From assembly GCA_902596165.1 (NCBI GenBank), contig CACJSU010000008.1, forward strand, positions 1 through 60,772: 60,772 nucleotides of DNA. The letters run 5' to 3'. The position numbers were made by a program, and so were the translations under genes. Source of the stretch: an uncultured SAR86 cluster bacterium. GTDB taxonomy: Bacteria; Pseudomonadota; Gammaproteobacteria; Magnimaribacterales; D2472. Position 1 is the first letter of the stretch, and each line of letters starts with the position of its first letter. Under the pieces are notes generated by a model. The model ran no database searches. It saw nothing but the letters and a program-made list of their open reading frames with translations, and had not been told where the DNA came from. Positions 18,209 to 26,831 of this stretch are shown in pieces.

Positions 18209-19612
18209 TTACCTAACTTCTAACTGAGATAGAATATTCTTGTGTCTTTGTCGATCAATTTTATAGAAAAAAAATATTCCAAATGGAATAATCATCATCA
18301 CAGCAACAAAAGGACCTTGAACCATCGCTAAACTAAATATTTGACCATCATTAGGAAGAACTTCGGACCCCTGAGGAAAACCAATAAATTCCAGCGCCAA
18401 ACCAGCTACCAAAATGCCCAACCCAGTATTTAACTTCCCTATTAACGAGCTAGAGGCATACATCAAACCTTGTTGGCCAATTTTACTCTCAAGCTCAACC
18501 TCATCACTGATATCACCTAGCATTGATTCACGTATGATAGCGCTTGATGATAAGCAGGTATTAGCTATATATATAAAAGGAGCTAAGGCAAAAAATAGAT
18601 TCCAAGAACCAGAGTCTGGAAGAATATCATTTAAATAAAGAACTATTGGTATTGGCGGAATCAATGCAGCAAAGGCTATGGCAAATAGCAAAATGGATCT
18701 CTTTTCTAAAAATAAAACTAATCTTGGTATCAGCAAAAATGCACTAAATGTTGATAAAGCATAAATACCTAGGAATGAAGCTATCATGATAGATTTAAAC
18801 TCCCAAAAATAAGTATTCATATAAATTTGCAGTGAGCTGTTTAAACCCCAACTTACAGCAATAAATAAATATCCAAAGAAGAAAATTTGAAATGATTTAT
18901 TTTTTAGGGCTATAAAAATTTGCGAAAAGATTAATTTTAAGTTAAATGAAATTTCATTATTTGATGAGGTATTTCTATATTTCAATGTTCCAAAATAAGT
19001 TACTAAAACAGAAATTGTCATCAAGGTGGCGCCAGTCATGCCATAATAAATCCATGGTTCTGGGTTTTGAGTGCCTGGAATATATTCAGGAGTGTCTTTA
19101 AAAAAAACGGTATAAGCCAAAAAAGCATTAAATAAGCCCCCCGCCCAACCAAACATTTCTCTGGCAGCAAATATAGAGGTTCTTTCTGTATAAGAACGGG
19201 ACATTTCGCTTCCCAGGGATCTATGTGGAACGTCAAATATAGTCATTCCAAGCCTAGTCAGGATGGTAAATGTTAGCATCCATAAGAATAAATATTGTTG
19301 TGATAAATCCCAAGATGATTGAATAGAAAAAAGCATAAAATATGACAACCCCATTGGAATTATTCCCAAGAGAAAATAAGGATGTCTTCTTCCTAAACGA
19401 TGATTTGTTCTGTCTGAGATAACCCCCATAATAGGATCGGTAAATGCGTCTACCATCAATGCAATAAATATTGCAAGACTTGCAAGGCCTGGTGTTAAAC
19501 CTATTACATTAGAATAGAAAAATAAAAGAAAAAATGTAAAAGCATCGCCTTTAACACCGTTGGCAACAGCACCGGAGGCATAAAAGAATTTCTCTTTAGC
19601 TTGGATGGTCAT
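18209..19612 (-). CDS. MFS transporter, glycoside-pentoside-hexuronide (GPH/MelB-like) type
   Basis: A 467-residue, twelve-helix transporter. The N-terminal pattern K-x-x-Y-x-x-G-x-x-x-N/A-x-G, the D-A-F-T-D-P-I-M-G segment near residue 55 and G-R-R-H-P-Y near 75 are hallmarks of the GPH family of cation:sugar symporters (MelB-like). In marine bacteria such proteins often carry other solutes, so the substrate is open. Gene order MFS-tetR-DUF-MATE on one strand suggests a shared transcript. Confidence 0.82.
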   Translation of the reverse strand: MTIQAKEKFFYASGAVANGVKGDAFTFFLLFFYSNVIGLTPGLASLAIFIALMVDAFTDPIMGVISDRTNHRLGRRHPYFLLGIIPMGLSYFMLFSIQSSWDLSQQYLFLWMLTFTILTRLGMTIFDVPHRSLGSEMSRSYTERTSIFAAREMFGWAGGLFNAFLAYTVFFKDTPEYIPGTQNPEPWIYYGMTGATLMTISVLVTYFGTLKYRNTSSNNEISFNLKLIFSQIFIALKNKSFQIFFFGYLFIAVSWGLNSSLQIYMNTYFWEFKSIMIASFLGIYALSTFSAFLLIPRLVLFLEKRSILLFAIAFAALIPPIPIVLYLNDILPDSGSWNLFFALAPFIYIANTCLSSSAIIRESMLGDISDEVELESKIGQQGLMYASSSLIGKLNTGLGILVAGLALEFIGFPQGSEVLPNDGQIFSLAMVQGPFVAVMMIIPFGIFFFYKIDRQRHKNILSQLEVR

Positions 19613-19664
19613 GGATCAATATTGTATAGATTTATTTCAGATAAAAAGCTTATTAAAAAAAATT

Positions 19665-20609
19665 TTATCTACCCAGAAAACTAATAAGTTGATTTTGAAA
19701 CTTTGCATATGATTCCTCATCAAGCAAGTGCCCCATTCCTGAGATAATTTCTAATTCACTAAATTGAATAAGATCTTTAGCAGAATAAGCATTTTTAACA
19801 TTAATTAGCGGATCAATATCTCCATGAATAATTAAAGTTGGTGTATTAATTGACTTAAGTAGTTCCTTTCTATTTTTTGAGCCGATAATCGCGGCCATTT
19901 GTCTAAGAAATCCTCCATCATCACCACCCCTTTCTATATAAGCTGTCATATTATTTCTAAATTGAGGCGTATCATAGTCTTTTCCTGGGGTGCCTATAAG
20001 CTCAAATAATTTTATGGATTGATCAATTCTTCCTTCGATATCATCTTTGGCCGCAGATCTTTTAAGTAACTGCTGAGTGACCTTGAACTTAGGACCATTA
20101 AATGGATTTGGAGTTGAGGCCGTTGAAGAGATCATCGTAAAAGATTTTGCTCTTTTAGGATGCTGAGCAACTAATACCTGGGAAATCATTCCTCCCATTG
20201 ACATACCTAAAATATGAGCAGAATCAATCTTTAAATGATCAAGCACGGCTATACCATCTGAGGCCATATCCTCAATGGTATATTCAGAGCTAATTGGAAT
20301 AAATAAAAAATATTTTAAGTAATTTAATGCTAGAGATGGCTTGGATGAAAAGCGACTAGATAATCCAACATCTCGATTGTCAAATACTATAGGTCTAAAG
20401 TTATTTTCTTGTAAATCACTAATTAAAAAATCTGGCCATAACGTCAATTGAGCGCCAAGGCCTGTTACTAAAAGAATTGGGGTTGCATTTTTTGGACCAT
20501 AATCTCTATAGGCAATATCAATTGATTTATTTTTTGCAAAACCTTCTTCAAAGGAAAACGCATTAATAGAAAATATTAAAAGTAAAAAAAATAAATTTTT
20601 ACAATGCAT
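19665..20609 (-). CDS. Secreted alpha/beta hydrolase
   Basis: A 314-residue protein with an N-terminal signal peptide (hydrophobic residues ~5-18) and an alpha/beta hydrolase fold: oxyanion-region L-V-T-G-L-G-A near 48, D-N-R-D-V-G-L-S near 78, nucleophile elbow G-M-S-M-G-G near 137, acid in H-G-D-I-D-P near 262 and His in G-M-G-H near 290. The pattern is like esterases/lipases of the aclacinomycin-methylesterase type. It overlaps the DUF3089 gene by 11 bp and forms an operon with it and a thioesterase. Confidence 0.85.
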   Translation of the reverse strand: MHCKNLFFLLLIFSINAFSFEEGFAKNKSIDIAYRDYGPKNATPILLVTGLGAQLTLWPDFLISDLQENNFRPIVFDNRDVGLSSRFSSKPSLALNYLKYFLFIPISSEYTIEDMASDGIAVLDHLKIDSAHILGMSMGGMISQVLVAQHPKRAKSFTMISSTASTPNPFNGPKFKVTQQLLKRSAAKDDIEGRIDQSIKLFELIGTPGKDYDTPQFRNNMTAYIERGGDDGGFLRQMAAIIGSKNRKELLKSINTPTLIIHGDIDPLINVKNAYSAKDLIQFSELEIISGMGHLLDEESYAKFQNQLISFLGR

Positions 20610-21705
20610 AAGCTTTTGCTCTTAATTTAACGTTCTCTCTAATTGCGCCCCAAAAAAGGGACATATCAAAATTATGGAGATCTCCCTCATTCGCGAATCT
20701 TTCAATTTTGTCTATTAGGGAGCCTTTTGTTTCAACCAAAAAATTTGTTGAGACTCTGGCCTCAAAAGTTAAGTCAGATATAGGTTCGATAGAAAGTTTA
20801 GAATAAGTATTCTTAGTAGCGTAATAATCTGCAAGGGATAACTTGTCTGATTTTAATCTAATAGGAATATTATTTGGATCAATCATCCAATCATGACTGG
20901 CATTCCAAGAAAATGGATTTTGGCAAACTAGAGCTTGCTCCATTGGCTCAAGAGTCCAGCCATTTGGAGTCCAGAACACAGATTTTGCTCTATTTCGTCT
21001 AAATCCTTCTATGCCTGTGCACCATGAAATGATTGTCTGTTGATCATCACTAGAGTTAGAAATTGCAAGATCGGGGTATAACTGATCAAAGTATTTTGTG
21101 GGTAATATGTATCCGATTAAATATGCTGCTATAAAATTTTTTTTAGCACCTGATTTAGATACATATTCGTTTACCAACCTTTGCCCATGCAATGCTCCTT
21201 GACTGTGCCCTGCTATAAAAAATGGCTTGCCATTATTATGATTTTCCATAAATACCTCAAAGGCATTCGATAAATCTGAGTAAGCTAAATCTAATGCTTT
21301 GCATCCATTATTAGCTTCAGCATCAAAAAAAGAAAAGTAAGTTGCCTGACGATAATATGGCGCATAGACATTACAGGTTTCTGAAAAAGCAGATGCTTGA
21401 GTTGCTAAATGACTGCCAGTTCTCTCATAGGCTGCTGAAGTCTCATCAATGGGTGCATTCCATTGCTTTTCAAAATATCCTGTTGGATGAATAAAGAAAA
21501 CATCAATCTCTTTATCATTAAGTGACGGCGGATTATCAGGTGATAAATTTTGAAATCCATCCTTACCTGGGAGTGCTGCCCAGCTCTGAGTTTCAAAATA
21601 ATTTGGTTCTATTGGGAGATTGTTAGAATTAAAGTTTATTTCAGGTTTAAGGCTTTGAATAAATTCAAAATTGTTGTTCCATGGGCTTAATTTTTTTTTA
21701 GTCAT
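20599..21705 (-). CDS. DUF3089 alpha/beta hydrolase-like protein
   Basis: A 368-residue protein of the DUF3089 group. It has the F-F-I-H-P-T segment near residue 70, Y-A-P-Y-Y-R-Q-A-T near 115, and a nucleophile elbow G-H-S-Q-G-A near 167, all typical of the family, which resembles lipases. No signal peptide is evident. It sits between a PaaI-like thioesterase gene (4 bp upstream) and a secreted alpha/beta hydrolase, implying acyl-ester metabolism. Confidence 0.85.
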   Translation of the reverse strand: MTKKKLSPWNNNFEFIQSLKPEINFNSNNLPIEPNYFETQSWAALPGKDGFQNLSPDNPPSLNDKEIDVFFIHPTGYFEKQWNAPIDETSAAYERTGSHLATQASAFSETCNVYAPYYRQATYFSFFDAEANNGCKALDLAYSDLSNAFEVFMENHNNGKPFFIAGHSQGALHGQRLVNEYVSKSGAKKNFIAAYLIGYILPTKYFDQLYPDLAISNSSDDQQTIISWCTGIEGFRRNRAKSVFWTPNGWTLEPMEQALVCQNPFSWNASHDWMIDPNNIPIRLKSDKLSLADYYATKNTYSKLSIEPISDLTFEARVSTNFLVETKGSLIDKIERFANEGDLHNFDMSLFWGAIRENVKLRAKAYAL

Positions 21706-21709
21706 TGGA

Positions 21710-22114
21710 TTATAGTTTTAAAAATTTATTTGTTGCTGTGGCCGTTGCAACTAACCTATCACCTTGATGTAATTGAGCAGATGTAAAAGAAATACTTTTA
21801 CCCACCTTATTAATGGTTGCTGATGAGGTAAATTTACCAGGAGTGCCTGGAGCTAAAAAATTAACATTAATGTTTAAAGTTAATGGATTGTATTCACCAT
21901 TGGTTTTGAAGATCAATAGATGCGCCATAGATGTATCAAGCATCGCTGTTATAAAACCACCTTGAACAAAAGCACCATCTGAATGAGTAAGCTCTTCCCC
22001 AATATCAAAATGAATTGTCATTGATTCTTTTTTTTCATCAAAAGCAACATCATGTGCACCTAGAATAGTAAGAAATTTTGGTGGCTTGCTAAGGTCTATT
22101 TTTGAGGATGTCAT
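21710..22114 (-). CDS. PaaI-family hotdog thioesterase
   Basis: A 134-residue single hotdog domain. The H-S-D-G-A-F-V-Q-G-G-F-I-T-A-M-L-D segment carries the Gly-rich helix and the catalytic-type Asp of acyl-CoA thioesterases; the following L-T-L-N-I-N-V-N-F-L beta strand is also typical. The start at 22114 is chosen since the 67 codons upstream are hydrophobic, unlike the family, and overlap the divergent gene at 22164. Likely hydrolyses acyl- or aryl-CoA esters. Confidence 0.87.
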   Translation of the reverse strand: MTSSKIDLSKPPKFLTILGAHDVAFDEKKESMTIHFDIGEELTHSDGAFVQGGFITAMLDTSMAHLLIFKTNGEYNPLTLNINVNFLAPGTPGKFTSSATINKVGKSISFTSAQLHQGDRLVATATATNKFLKL

Positions 22115-22163
22115 TGAATGTTTTGTGTAATAGAATGGTTGAAATAAATTATAGGGGAATTCT

Positions 22164-23486
22164 ATGAGAATCTTTATATCAATATTGATATTTTTTTTTA
22201 TTTCAGCGCAAATTAACGCAAGCTCACTTGATGCAAATGACAAAAATAAAATAACAAAGCATTTCAATGCATATGTAGATAATGGCAGCCTTCCCAATGT
22301 TTCAATTTTAATCAAAAAAGATAATAAAGAAATTTATCGTCACCATCATGGTTTTGCAGATATAGATAATGAAATTTCTGTTAGTGACAAAACAGTTTAT
22401 AGGATTTACTCAATGACAAAACCAGTAACTGGTGTTGCGATAATGCAATTAGTGGAGAGTGGACAACTAAGACTTAACGATAGAGTTTCAAAGTATATTC
22501 CAGCATTCAAAAATACAAAAGTGATCAATCTTGAGTTCCAAGATTATGTTGTGAAGCCAAAAAGAGAAATTACCATTAGAGATCTTTTAACTCATACAAG
22601 CGGTTTGACTTATAGTTGGGCAGGAGAAGGCCCAGTTAATCAAATTTACAGAAAATATAATATTCGACCTTATTACTTCGGCGCCCTTGATGCAGAGTTG
22701 AATAAATTTCCAGGTAATACTTGTCAATTTGCTGCAGCTGCAGCTAGCGCCCCCCTCCTACATAATCCAGGTGAAAAATGGTCATATGGAATAAATATGG
22801 ATGTTTTAGGTTGCGTTGTGGAAGTTATCACAAAAATGACATTTGCTGAGTACTTGAAAAAAAATATCTTTGATCCACTTAATCTTAAAAGCATAGGCTT
22901 TGCAGTAAATCCTGATGATAGAGATCACTTTACAACACTCTATACCTCGGGAGCATTTTCTAGAGATGGCGAAATTGTTGCCCCATCGGGATTAAATCAA
23001 GCAGAGCTAATGTTCTCAAAAGACCTGAGATCAATTGATGCGTTTGATAAGTCTCCATATTTGACAAATTCATCAAAATTATTTGATGGTGGGTCAGGTC
23101 TAGTTTCAAATATTGATGATTACAGTAAATTTGCAGAGATGCTCTTAAATGGAGGAGAATTGAATGGCGTCAGAATTCTAAGCAAGGCTTCTGTATATTT
23201 AATGTCTATGAATCATCTTTCAGATGACATTCTTTCTGATGGTGCTGCTTTTGGATTAAAGGGTGTTGGAATGGGATTAACAGTTGGAACAATCATGGAC
23301 CCCGGTTTAGCGGGTACTTATTCTGTTATGGGAGAGTTTTTTTGGGGAGGAGCCGCCAGCACAATATTTTGGGTAGATAAAAAAAATAATGTCACGGCTA
23401 CAATGATGACCCAATACATGCCTTCAGACAAGTATCCATTACGCGAAGAGTTGAAAACTCTACTGTATTCTGGATTGAGTAACTAA
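22164..23486 (+). CDS. Secreted serine hydrolase, beta-lactamase class C-like
   Basis: A 440-residue protein with a signal peptide (residues 1-20) and a penicillin-binding/beta-lactamase fold. The nucleophile motif is S-M-T-K (Ser83, Lys86), followed by D-L-L-T-H-T-S-G-L near 138 and W-S-Y-G-I-N-M-D with the second motif Tyr near 208. Such proteins are mostly esterases or peptidases rather than true beta-lactamases. AGGGGAA sits 6 nt before the ATG. The gene ends 3 bp before the convergent tRNA-Ser. Confidence 0.87.
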   Translation: MRIFISILIFFFISAQINASSLDANDKNKITKHFNAYVDNGSLPNVSILIKKDNKEIYRHHHGFADIDNEISVSDKTVYRIYSMTKPVTGVAIMQLVESGQLRLNDRVSKYIPAFKNTKVINLEFQDYVVKPKREITIRDLLTHTSGLTYSWAGEGPVNQIYRKYNIRPYYFGALDAELNKFPGNTCQFAAAAASAPLLHNPGEKWSYGINMDVLGCVVEVITKMTFAEYLKKNIFDPLNLKSIGFAVNPDDRDHFTTLYTSGAFSRDGEIVAPSGLNQAELMFSKDLRSIDAFDKSPYLTNSSKLFDGGSGLVSNIDDYSKFAEMLLNGGELNGVRILSKASVYLMSMNHLSDDILSDGAAFGLKGVGMGLTVGTIMDPGLAGTYSVMGEFFWGGAASTIFWVDKKNNVTATMMTQYMPSDKYPLREELKTLLYSGLSN

Positions 23487-23489
23487 AAC

Positions 23490-23579
23490 TGGCGGAGAGA
23501 CAGGGATTCGAACCCTGGAAACCCGCGAAGGTTTGCTGGTTTTCAAGACCAGTGCATTCAACCGCTCTGCCATCTCTCC
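23490..23579 (-). tRNA. tRNA-Ser (anticodon UGA)
   Basis: A complete cloverleaf on the minus strand: a 7-bp acceptor stem G-G-A-G-A-G-A pairing with T-C-T-C-T-C-C, a D-arm, anticodon stem C-T-G-G-T around loop C-T-T-G-A-A-A-A with anticodon TGA, a long variable arm hairpin (AAACC/GGGTTT) as required for tRNA-Ser, T-loop G-T-T-C-G-A-A-T, discriminator G and an encoded CCA. Length with CCA is 90 nt. The + strand neighbour gene ends 3 bp away. Confidence 0.96.
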
Positions 23580-23645
23580 GTTCCTTTGGATAAAGCATTT
23601 TAAAGACTTTTAGAAATAAGTAAACGATACTTTATTTGCTCTAGA

Positions 23646-23674
23646 TTGACATAAATGGTCTATATTTGTTTAAT
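23646..23674 (+). promoter_or_regulatory. Sigma-70 promoter for the DUF4177-like gene
   Basis: Perfect -35 TTGACA at 23646-23651, 17-nt spacer, then -10 TTTAAT (5 of 6) at 23669-23674. Predicted start near 23681 gives a leader of about 80 nt before the ATG at 23764. This is the best-matched sigma-70 promoter noticed in the window. Confidence 0.6.
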
Positions 23675-23680
23675 AAATAT

Positions 23681-23763
23681 ATCGTTCATCCTATTCTTGG
23701 GACGGAAGTAAGTAATGATACTGAAGGAACGCATCTTATTGCCAACCGGCAGGAGATGAAAAA
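23681..23763 (+). promoter_or_regulatory. Purine-rich 5' leader with repeated GGA motifs
   Basis: The leader of the DUF4177-like gene has several GGA triplets in CsrA/RsmA-like contexts (ACGGAA, AAGGAAC, CAGGAG), the last overlapping the ribosome binding site, plus a short hairpin TGCC-AACC-GGCA at about 23740-23751 directly before AGGAG (23751-23755). It is visibly richer in G than its surroundings. A regulatory role is inference; it does not match any riboswitch I know by name. Confidence 0.3.
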
Positions 23764-23979
23764 ATGACTAAATGGGAATATAAAGTTGTTGATCATAGCA
23801 ATTCAACCGCAATGGGTTACTCGAATGAGGAAACAGAAGCATTTAAAATTGAATATAAGGATGCTGTCCATTGGAAATATGAAATGTCTAGGATTGAATT
23901 AAATAAGCTTGGTCAAGAAGGCTGGGAATTAGTCACTCAAGATGGGGCGCATCAAATCTATCTAAGACGCCCAATATAA
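23764..23979 (+). CDS. DUF4177-like small protein
   Basis: A 71-residue soluble protein with the pattern W-E-Y-K-V-V at the N-terminus and L-N-K-L-G-Q-E-G-W-E-L-V in the second half, as in DUF4177 and similar single-domain proteins of unknown function. An insert of ~20 residues lies between the strands. AGGAG lies 8 nt before the ATG. It is expressed from its own promoter with a long leader, and is followed 4 bp later by a membrane protein gene. Confidence 0.72.
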   Translation: MTKWEYKVVDHSNSTAMGYSNEETEAFKIEYKDAVHWKYEMSRIELNKLGQEGWELVTQDGAHQIYLRRPI

Positions 23980-23983
23980 AGTA

Positions 23984-24580
23984 ATGACATTAGAGGAGTT
24001 AAGGGTAATAACAATCGTCTATGTTAGCGCCCTTGCCCCTCTAATTATTTATTTTTATAAAAAAGATAAAATCCCGCTCTGGGTTCCATCAATATACTTA
24101 GGTTCTTTTCTTGTCTGCGCATTAGGCTGGGAACTTTGGTTTACCTATGGGTGGGTTGATGGAGATCCGGTTAACTTACGAAGATCAGAAGCATTAAATC
24201 AATGGATTCCCATTCATTTAAACTGGCTTTTGAACTCGATGGCAGATGCTGGGACAATTTCATTAGGTGGCTTATGGCTAATGTGGAAGTACAGTGGAAA
24301 AAATAGTCAGGTTTTCCAACAATGGAGCTGGCCTGCATTTAGCATCTTATTTGTGTGGTGCATAGCACAAAATCTGTTTGTAGAACTATTTTTGTATCAT
24401 GATCAATTATCAGAGGGTAAGCTTCTATCATGGGCACCTCTATCTCCAACTGGTCAATTTTATAACCCCCTGCTATTTGAATTTAATCAAAGAAGCGTCA
24501 TGTTTCAAACACAATTACCTTGGTTGATTATGTCTCCAATCTTATACAAAGCAGCGATCATCCTGGCTAGAAGATCTTAA
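23984..24580 (+). CDS. Integral membrane protein of unknown function
   Basis: A 198-residue protein with about four to five hydrophobic segments (near residues 6-24, 32-55, 78-100, 112-135 and 172-192) and many tryptophans (G-W-E-L-W, W-S-W-P). I do not recognise the family and see no catalytic motif. It follows the DUF4177-like gene by 4 bp and is probably co-transcribed with it; a 93-bp gap separates it from the permease gene downstream. Confidence 0.7.
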   Translation: MTLEELRVITIVYVSALAPLIIYFYKKDKIPLWVPSIYLGSFLVCALGWELWFTYGWVDGDPVNLRRSEALNQWIPIHLNWLLNSMADAGTISLGGLWLMWKYSGKNSQVFQQWSWPAFSILFVWCIAQNLFVELFLYHDQLSEGKLLSWAPLSPTGQFYNPLLFEFNQRSVMFQTQLPWLIMSPILYKAAIILARRS

Positions 24581-24673
24581 ATAATTTAGCCTAAAGCTCT
24601 TTACTCAGTCGAGATATCAAATAGAAAATTTTACAATTAAAAAAACCCTATCTATTAGGTGTATTATCAATAA

Positions 24674-25960
24674 ATGAGTATCGAGCAACACAGAGTGATT
24701 GGTTTTTGGCGCGGCTGGTCTATAGCTGTGGGGTGTGCAATAGGATCTGGGATTTTTATGATGCCAACCATGTTGGCTCCATATGGAATGCTTGGATTTG
24801 GCGGCTGGTTGATAGCTGGGAGCGGATCAATCTTAGTCGCCTTAACAATGGCAAAACTGGTTAAAAGAATTCCTAAAACTGGAGGACCGTATGTTTATGT
24901 AAATGAAGGGCTTGGTAAATTTTCAGGATTTATAATTGCTTGGACGTATTGGATTTCATGTATTTCAGCAATAGCCGGGATATCAATTGCATTTGTAGGT
25001 TATTTAGGTTTTTTTATTCCAACAATATCAAATTCACCCATTCATTCATTGCTAGCATCGCTTGTTCTTGTATGGACTATAATTATTCTCAATATTAGAA
25101 GCTTAGAAAACAGCTCTAAATTCCAGCTAATCTCTACTCTATTAAAATTATTGCCCCTAATTTTTATTATTTTTCTTGGCGCAGCAAACTTCAATTTTGA
25201 TAATCTACCAGAACTCAATCCAACCGATCTTCATCCAATCTCTTTGCTAGCAACAGTCACAACTCTTGTGATGTGGTCATTTATTGGCATTGAGACTGCT
25301 ACTGTCCCGGCTGATAATGTAATCAATCCTCAGGAAACTATTCCAAAAGTTTTGATTGCATCGGTTTTAACAATTCTAATTATTTATATCTTGGTAAGCT
25401 TCTCAATAGCAGTAATTGTGCCAGCCAGCGAATTAATTAACTCCTCTGCTCCTTTTGCGTTAGCAGCAACAAAAATTCTAGGTGTAACTGGGGGAACACT
25501 CATAAGTATTGGGGCCTTAATATCTACACTTGGTTCATTAAATGCAAATACGCTTACCGCTGGTAATCTAAGTCTTGCAGCAGCAAGAGATGGGCTACTT
25601 CCAAGAAAGTTTGTTTCGTTAACTGAAACTGGAACTCCTATTTTTACATATCTTCTTACAGGAGTATTTGTAAGCATTTTGCTGATGTTGAATTATACCA
25701 AAGGCATTGTGAATGCTTTTGTATATATGGCGATGCTTTCAACATTGTCTACATTAATTGCCTATGCATTCTGCGCAATAGCTGAATTTAAATTTGCACA
25801 AACTGATCAAAAAAATCAAGCCAGGATTAATGCTCTTTTGTTATCATGTGGAACGTTTTTATACGCATTTTTTGCTATTTGGGGGGCTGGAATTGAAATG
25901 ATAATTTATTCACTTATCTTAATTATATTTGGGACACCTATTTACTTACTTAAAAAATAA
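24674..25960 (+). CDS. APC-family amino acid permease
   Basis: A 428-residue, twelve-helix transporter. The unwound first helix motif G-S-G-I-F near residue 24, the E-x-x-x-R/K-type loop replaced by P-K-T-G-G-P-Y-V-Y near 67, and W-S-F-I-G-I-E near 198 are those of the basic amino-acid/polyamine antiporter branch (AdiC-like). The next gene, a guanidino-compound hydrolase, begins 1 bp after its stop, which suggests import of arginine or a methylated or otherwise modified guanidino amino acid. Confidence 0.88.
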   Translation: MSIEQHRVIGFWRGWSIAVGCAIGSGIFMMPTMLAPYGMLGFGGWLIAGSGSILVALTMAKLVKRIPKTGGPYVYVNEGLGKFSGFIIAWTYWISCISAIAGISIAFVGYLGFFIPTISNSPIHSLLASLVLVWTIIILNIRSLENSSKFQLISTLLKLLPLIFIIFLGAANFNFDNLPELNPTDLHPISLLATVTTLVMWSFIGIETATVPADNVINPQETIPKVLIASVLTILIIYILVSFSIAVIVPASELINSSAPFALAATKILGVTGGTLISIGALISTLGSLNANTLTAGNLSLAAARDGLLPRKFVSLTETGTPIFTYLLTGVFVSILLMLNYTKGIVNAFVYMAMLSTLSTLIAYAFCAIAEFKFAQTDQKNQARINALLLSCGTFLYAFFAIWGAGIEMIIYSLILIIFGTPIYLLKK

Positions 25961-25961
25961 T

Positions 25962-26831
25962 ATGAATGTATTAAATGAATTTTCTCAAATAAAAGAGGTC
26001 GCCCTAAGATCTCCTCTCTCTGGCTTCATTGACGATGAAAAGCTTTCAACTGAATGGGAGGCTCTTAGGTTTCATTCAAAGCCTGATTTAAATCAAGCAA
26101 CAATCGAATACAATTATTTTAGAGGCTTGCTCCAAGATGATGGAATCAACATAATTGACTTGCCCTCCTCCAAACTACTAACCATTGATAGCATCTATAC
26201 AAGAGACAGTATTTTAATATCTCAAGATGGTTTGATACTTTGTAATATGGGAAGAAGCTCTAGGACCCCTGAGGCAATAGAAAATTTTAATACGCTTACA
26301 TCTCGAGGTTATGAAATAGCTGGTCAAATAGAAGCACCAGGAACTCTTGAGGGTGGTGATTTTATATGGATTAATGATCATCATGCTGCAGTTGGGCATG
26401 GACCTAGAACTAATGCAGAAGGAATACGTCAATTAAAAGAAATATTAGGATCCTCGGTTGAACTGCATATTGTAATGCTGCCAGAGCCAAAACATCCAGA
26501 TGATGTGTTGCACTTAATGTCAATTATTTCACCGTTAGATAAGGATCTAGCGCTTATATATAAACCATTTATGCCAATTTCTTTTTTAAACTGGCTGAGT
26601 AATCTTGGCATAAAGTTTGTTGAGGTATCTGAGAATGAGTACCCATTGATGGGATGTAATGTTTTGGCAACCTCACCAAGATCAATTATTATGCTTGAAC
26701 AATTACCTGGGGTTCAATCTGTTCTCGAAAGAGCTGGATGCAAGATAAGAACTTATAAAGGAATTGAAATTAGTAGAAAAGGTGAAGGTGGGCCTACTTG
26801 TTTAACAAGGCCCTTAAAAAGAATTGGATAA
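25962..26831 (+). CDS. Amidinotransferase / dimethylargininase-like hydrolase
   Basis: A 289-residue guanidino-modifying enzyme of the pentein fold. Family landmarks: T-R-D near residue 79, L-E-G-G-D near 128 (substrate-binding Glu/Asp), V-L-H-L near 184 (catalytic His), and the C-terminal G-G-P-T-C-L-T-R-P-L near 275 with the catalytic Cys. The group includes dimethylarginine dimethylaminohydrolase, arginine deiminase relatives and amidinotransferases. The start at 25962 is chosen because it lies just after the permease stop; an upstream extension would overlap that gene. It abuts the Rieske gene with no gap. Confidence 0.82.
   Translation: MNVLNEFSQIKEVALRSPLSGFIDDEKLSTEWEALRFHSKPDLNQATIEYNYFRGLLQDDGINIIDLPSSKLLTIDSIYTRDSILISQDGLILCNMGRSSRTPEAIENFNTLTSRGYEIAGQIEAPGTLEGGDFIWINDHHAAVGHGPRTNAEGIRQLKEILGSSVELHIVMLPEPKHPDDVLHLMSIISPLDKDLALIYKPFMPISFLNWLSNLGIKFVEVSENEYPLMGCNVLATSPRSIIMLEQLPGVQSVLERAGCKIRTYKGIEISRKGEGGPTCLTRPLKRIG

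Noticed and set aside
22115-22315. Upstream extension of the thioesterase ORF by 67 codons
   Set aside because: The extension overlaps the divergent serine hydrolase gene and its signal peptide region and is unlike the hotdog family.
23398-23598. A 66-aa minus-strand ORF across the tRNA-Ser
   Set aside because: It reads through the tRNA-Ser gene and has no family resemblance or ribosome binding site; the tRNA explains the sequence.
24635-24665. A weak hairpin (ACCCTA...TAGGTG) before the permease gene, considered as terminator
   Set aside because: The stem is only 4-5 bp with a mismatch and no T-run on the proper side.
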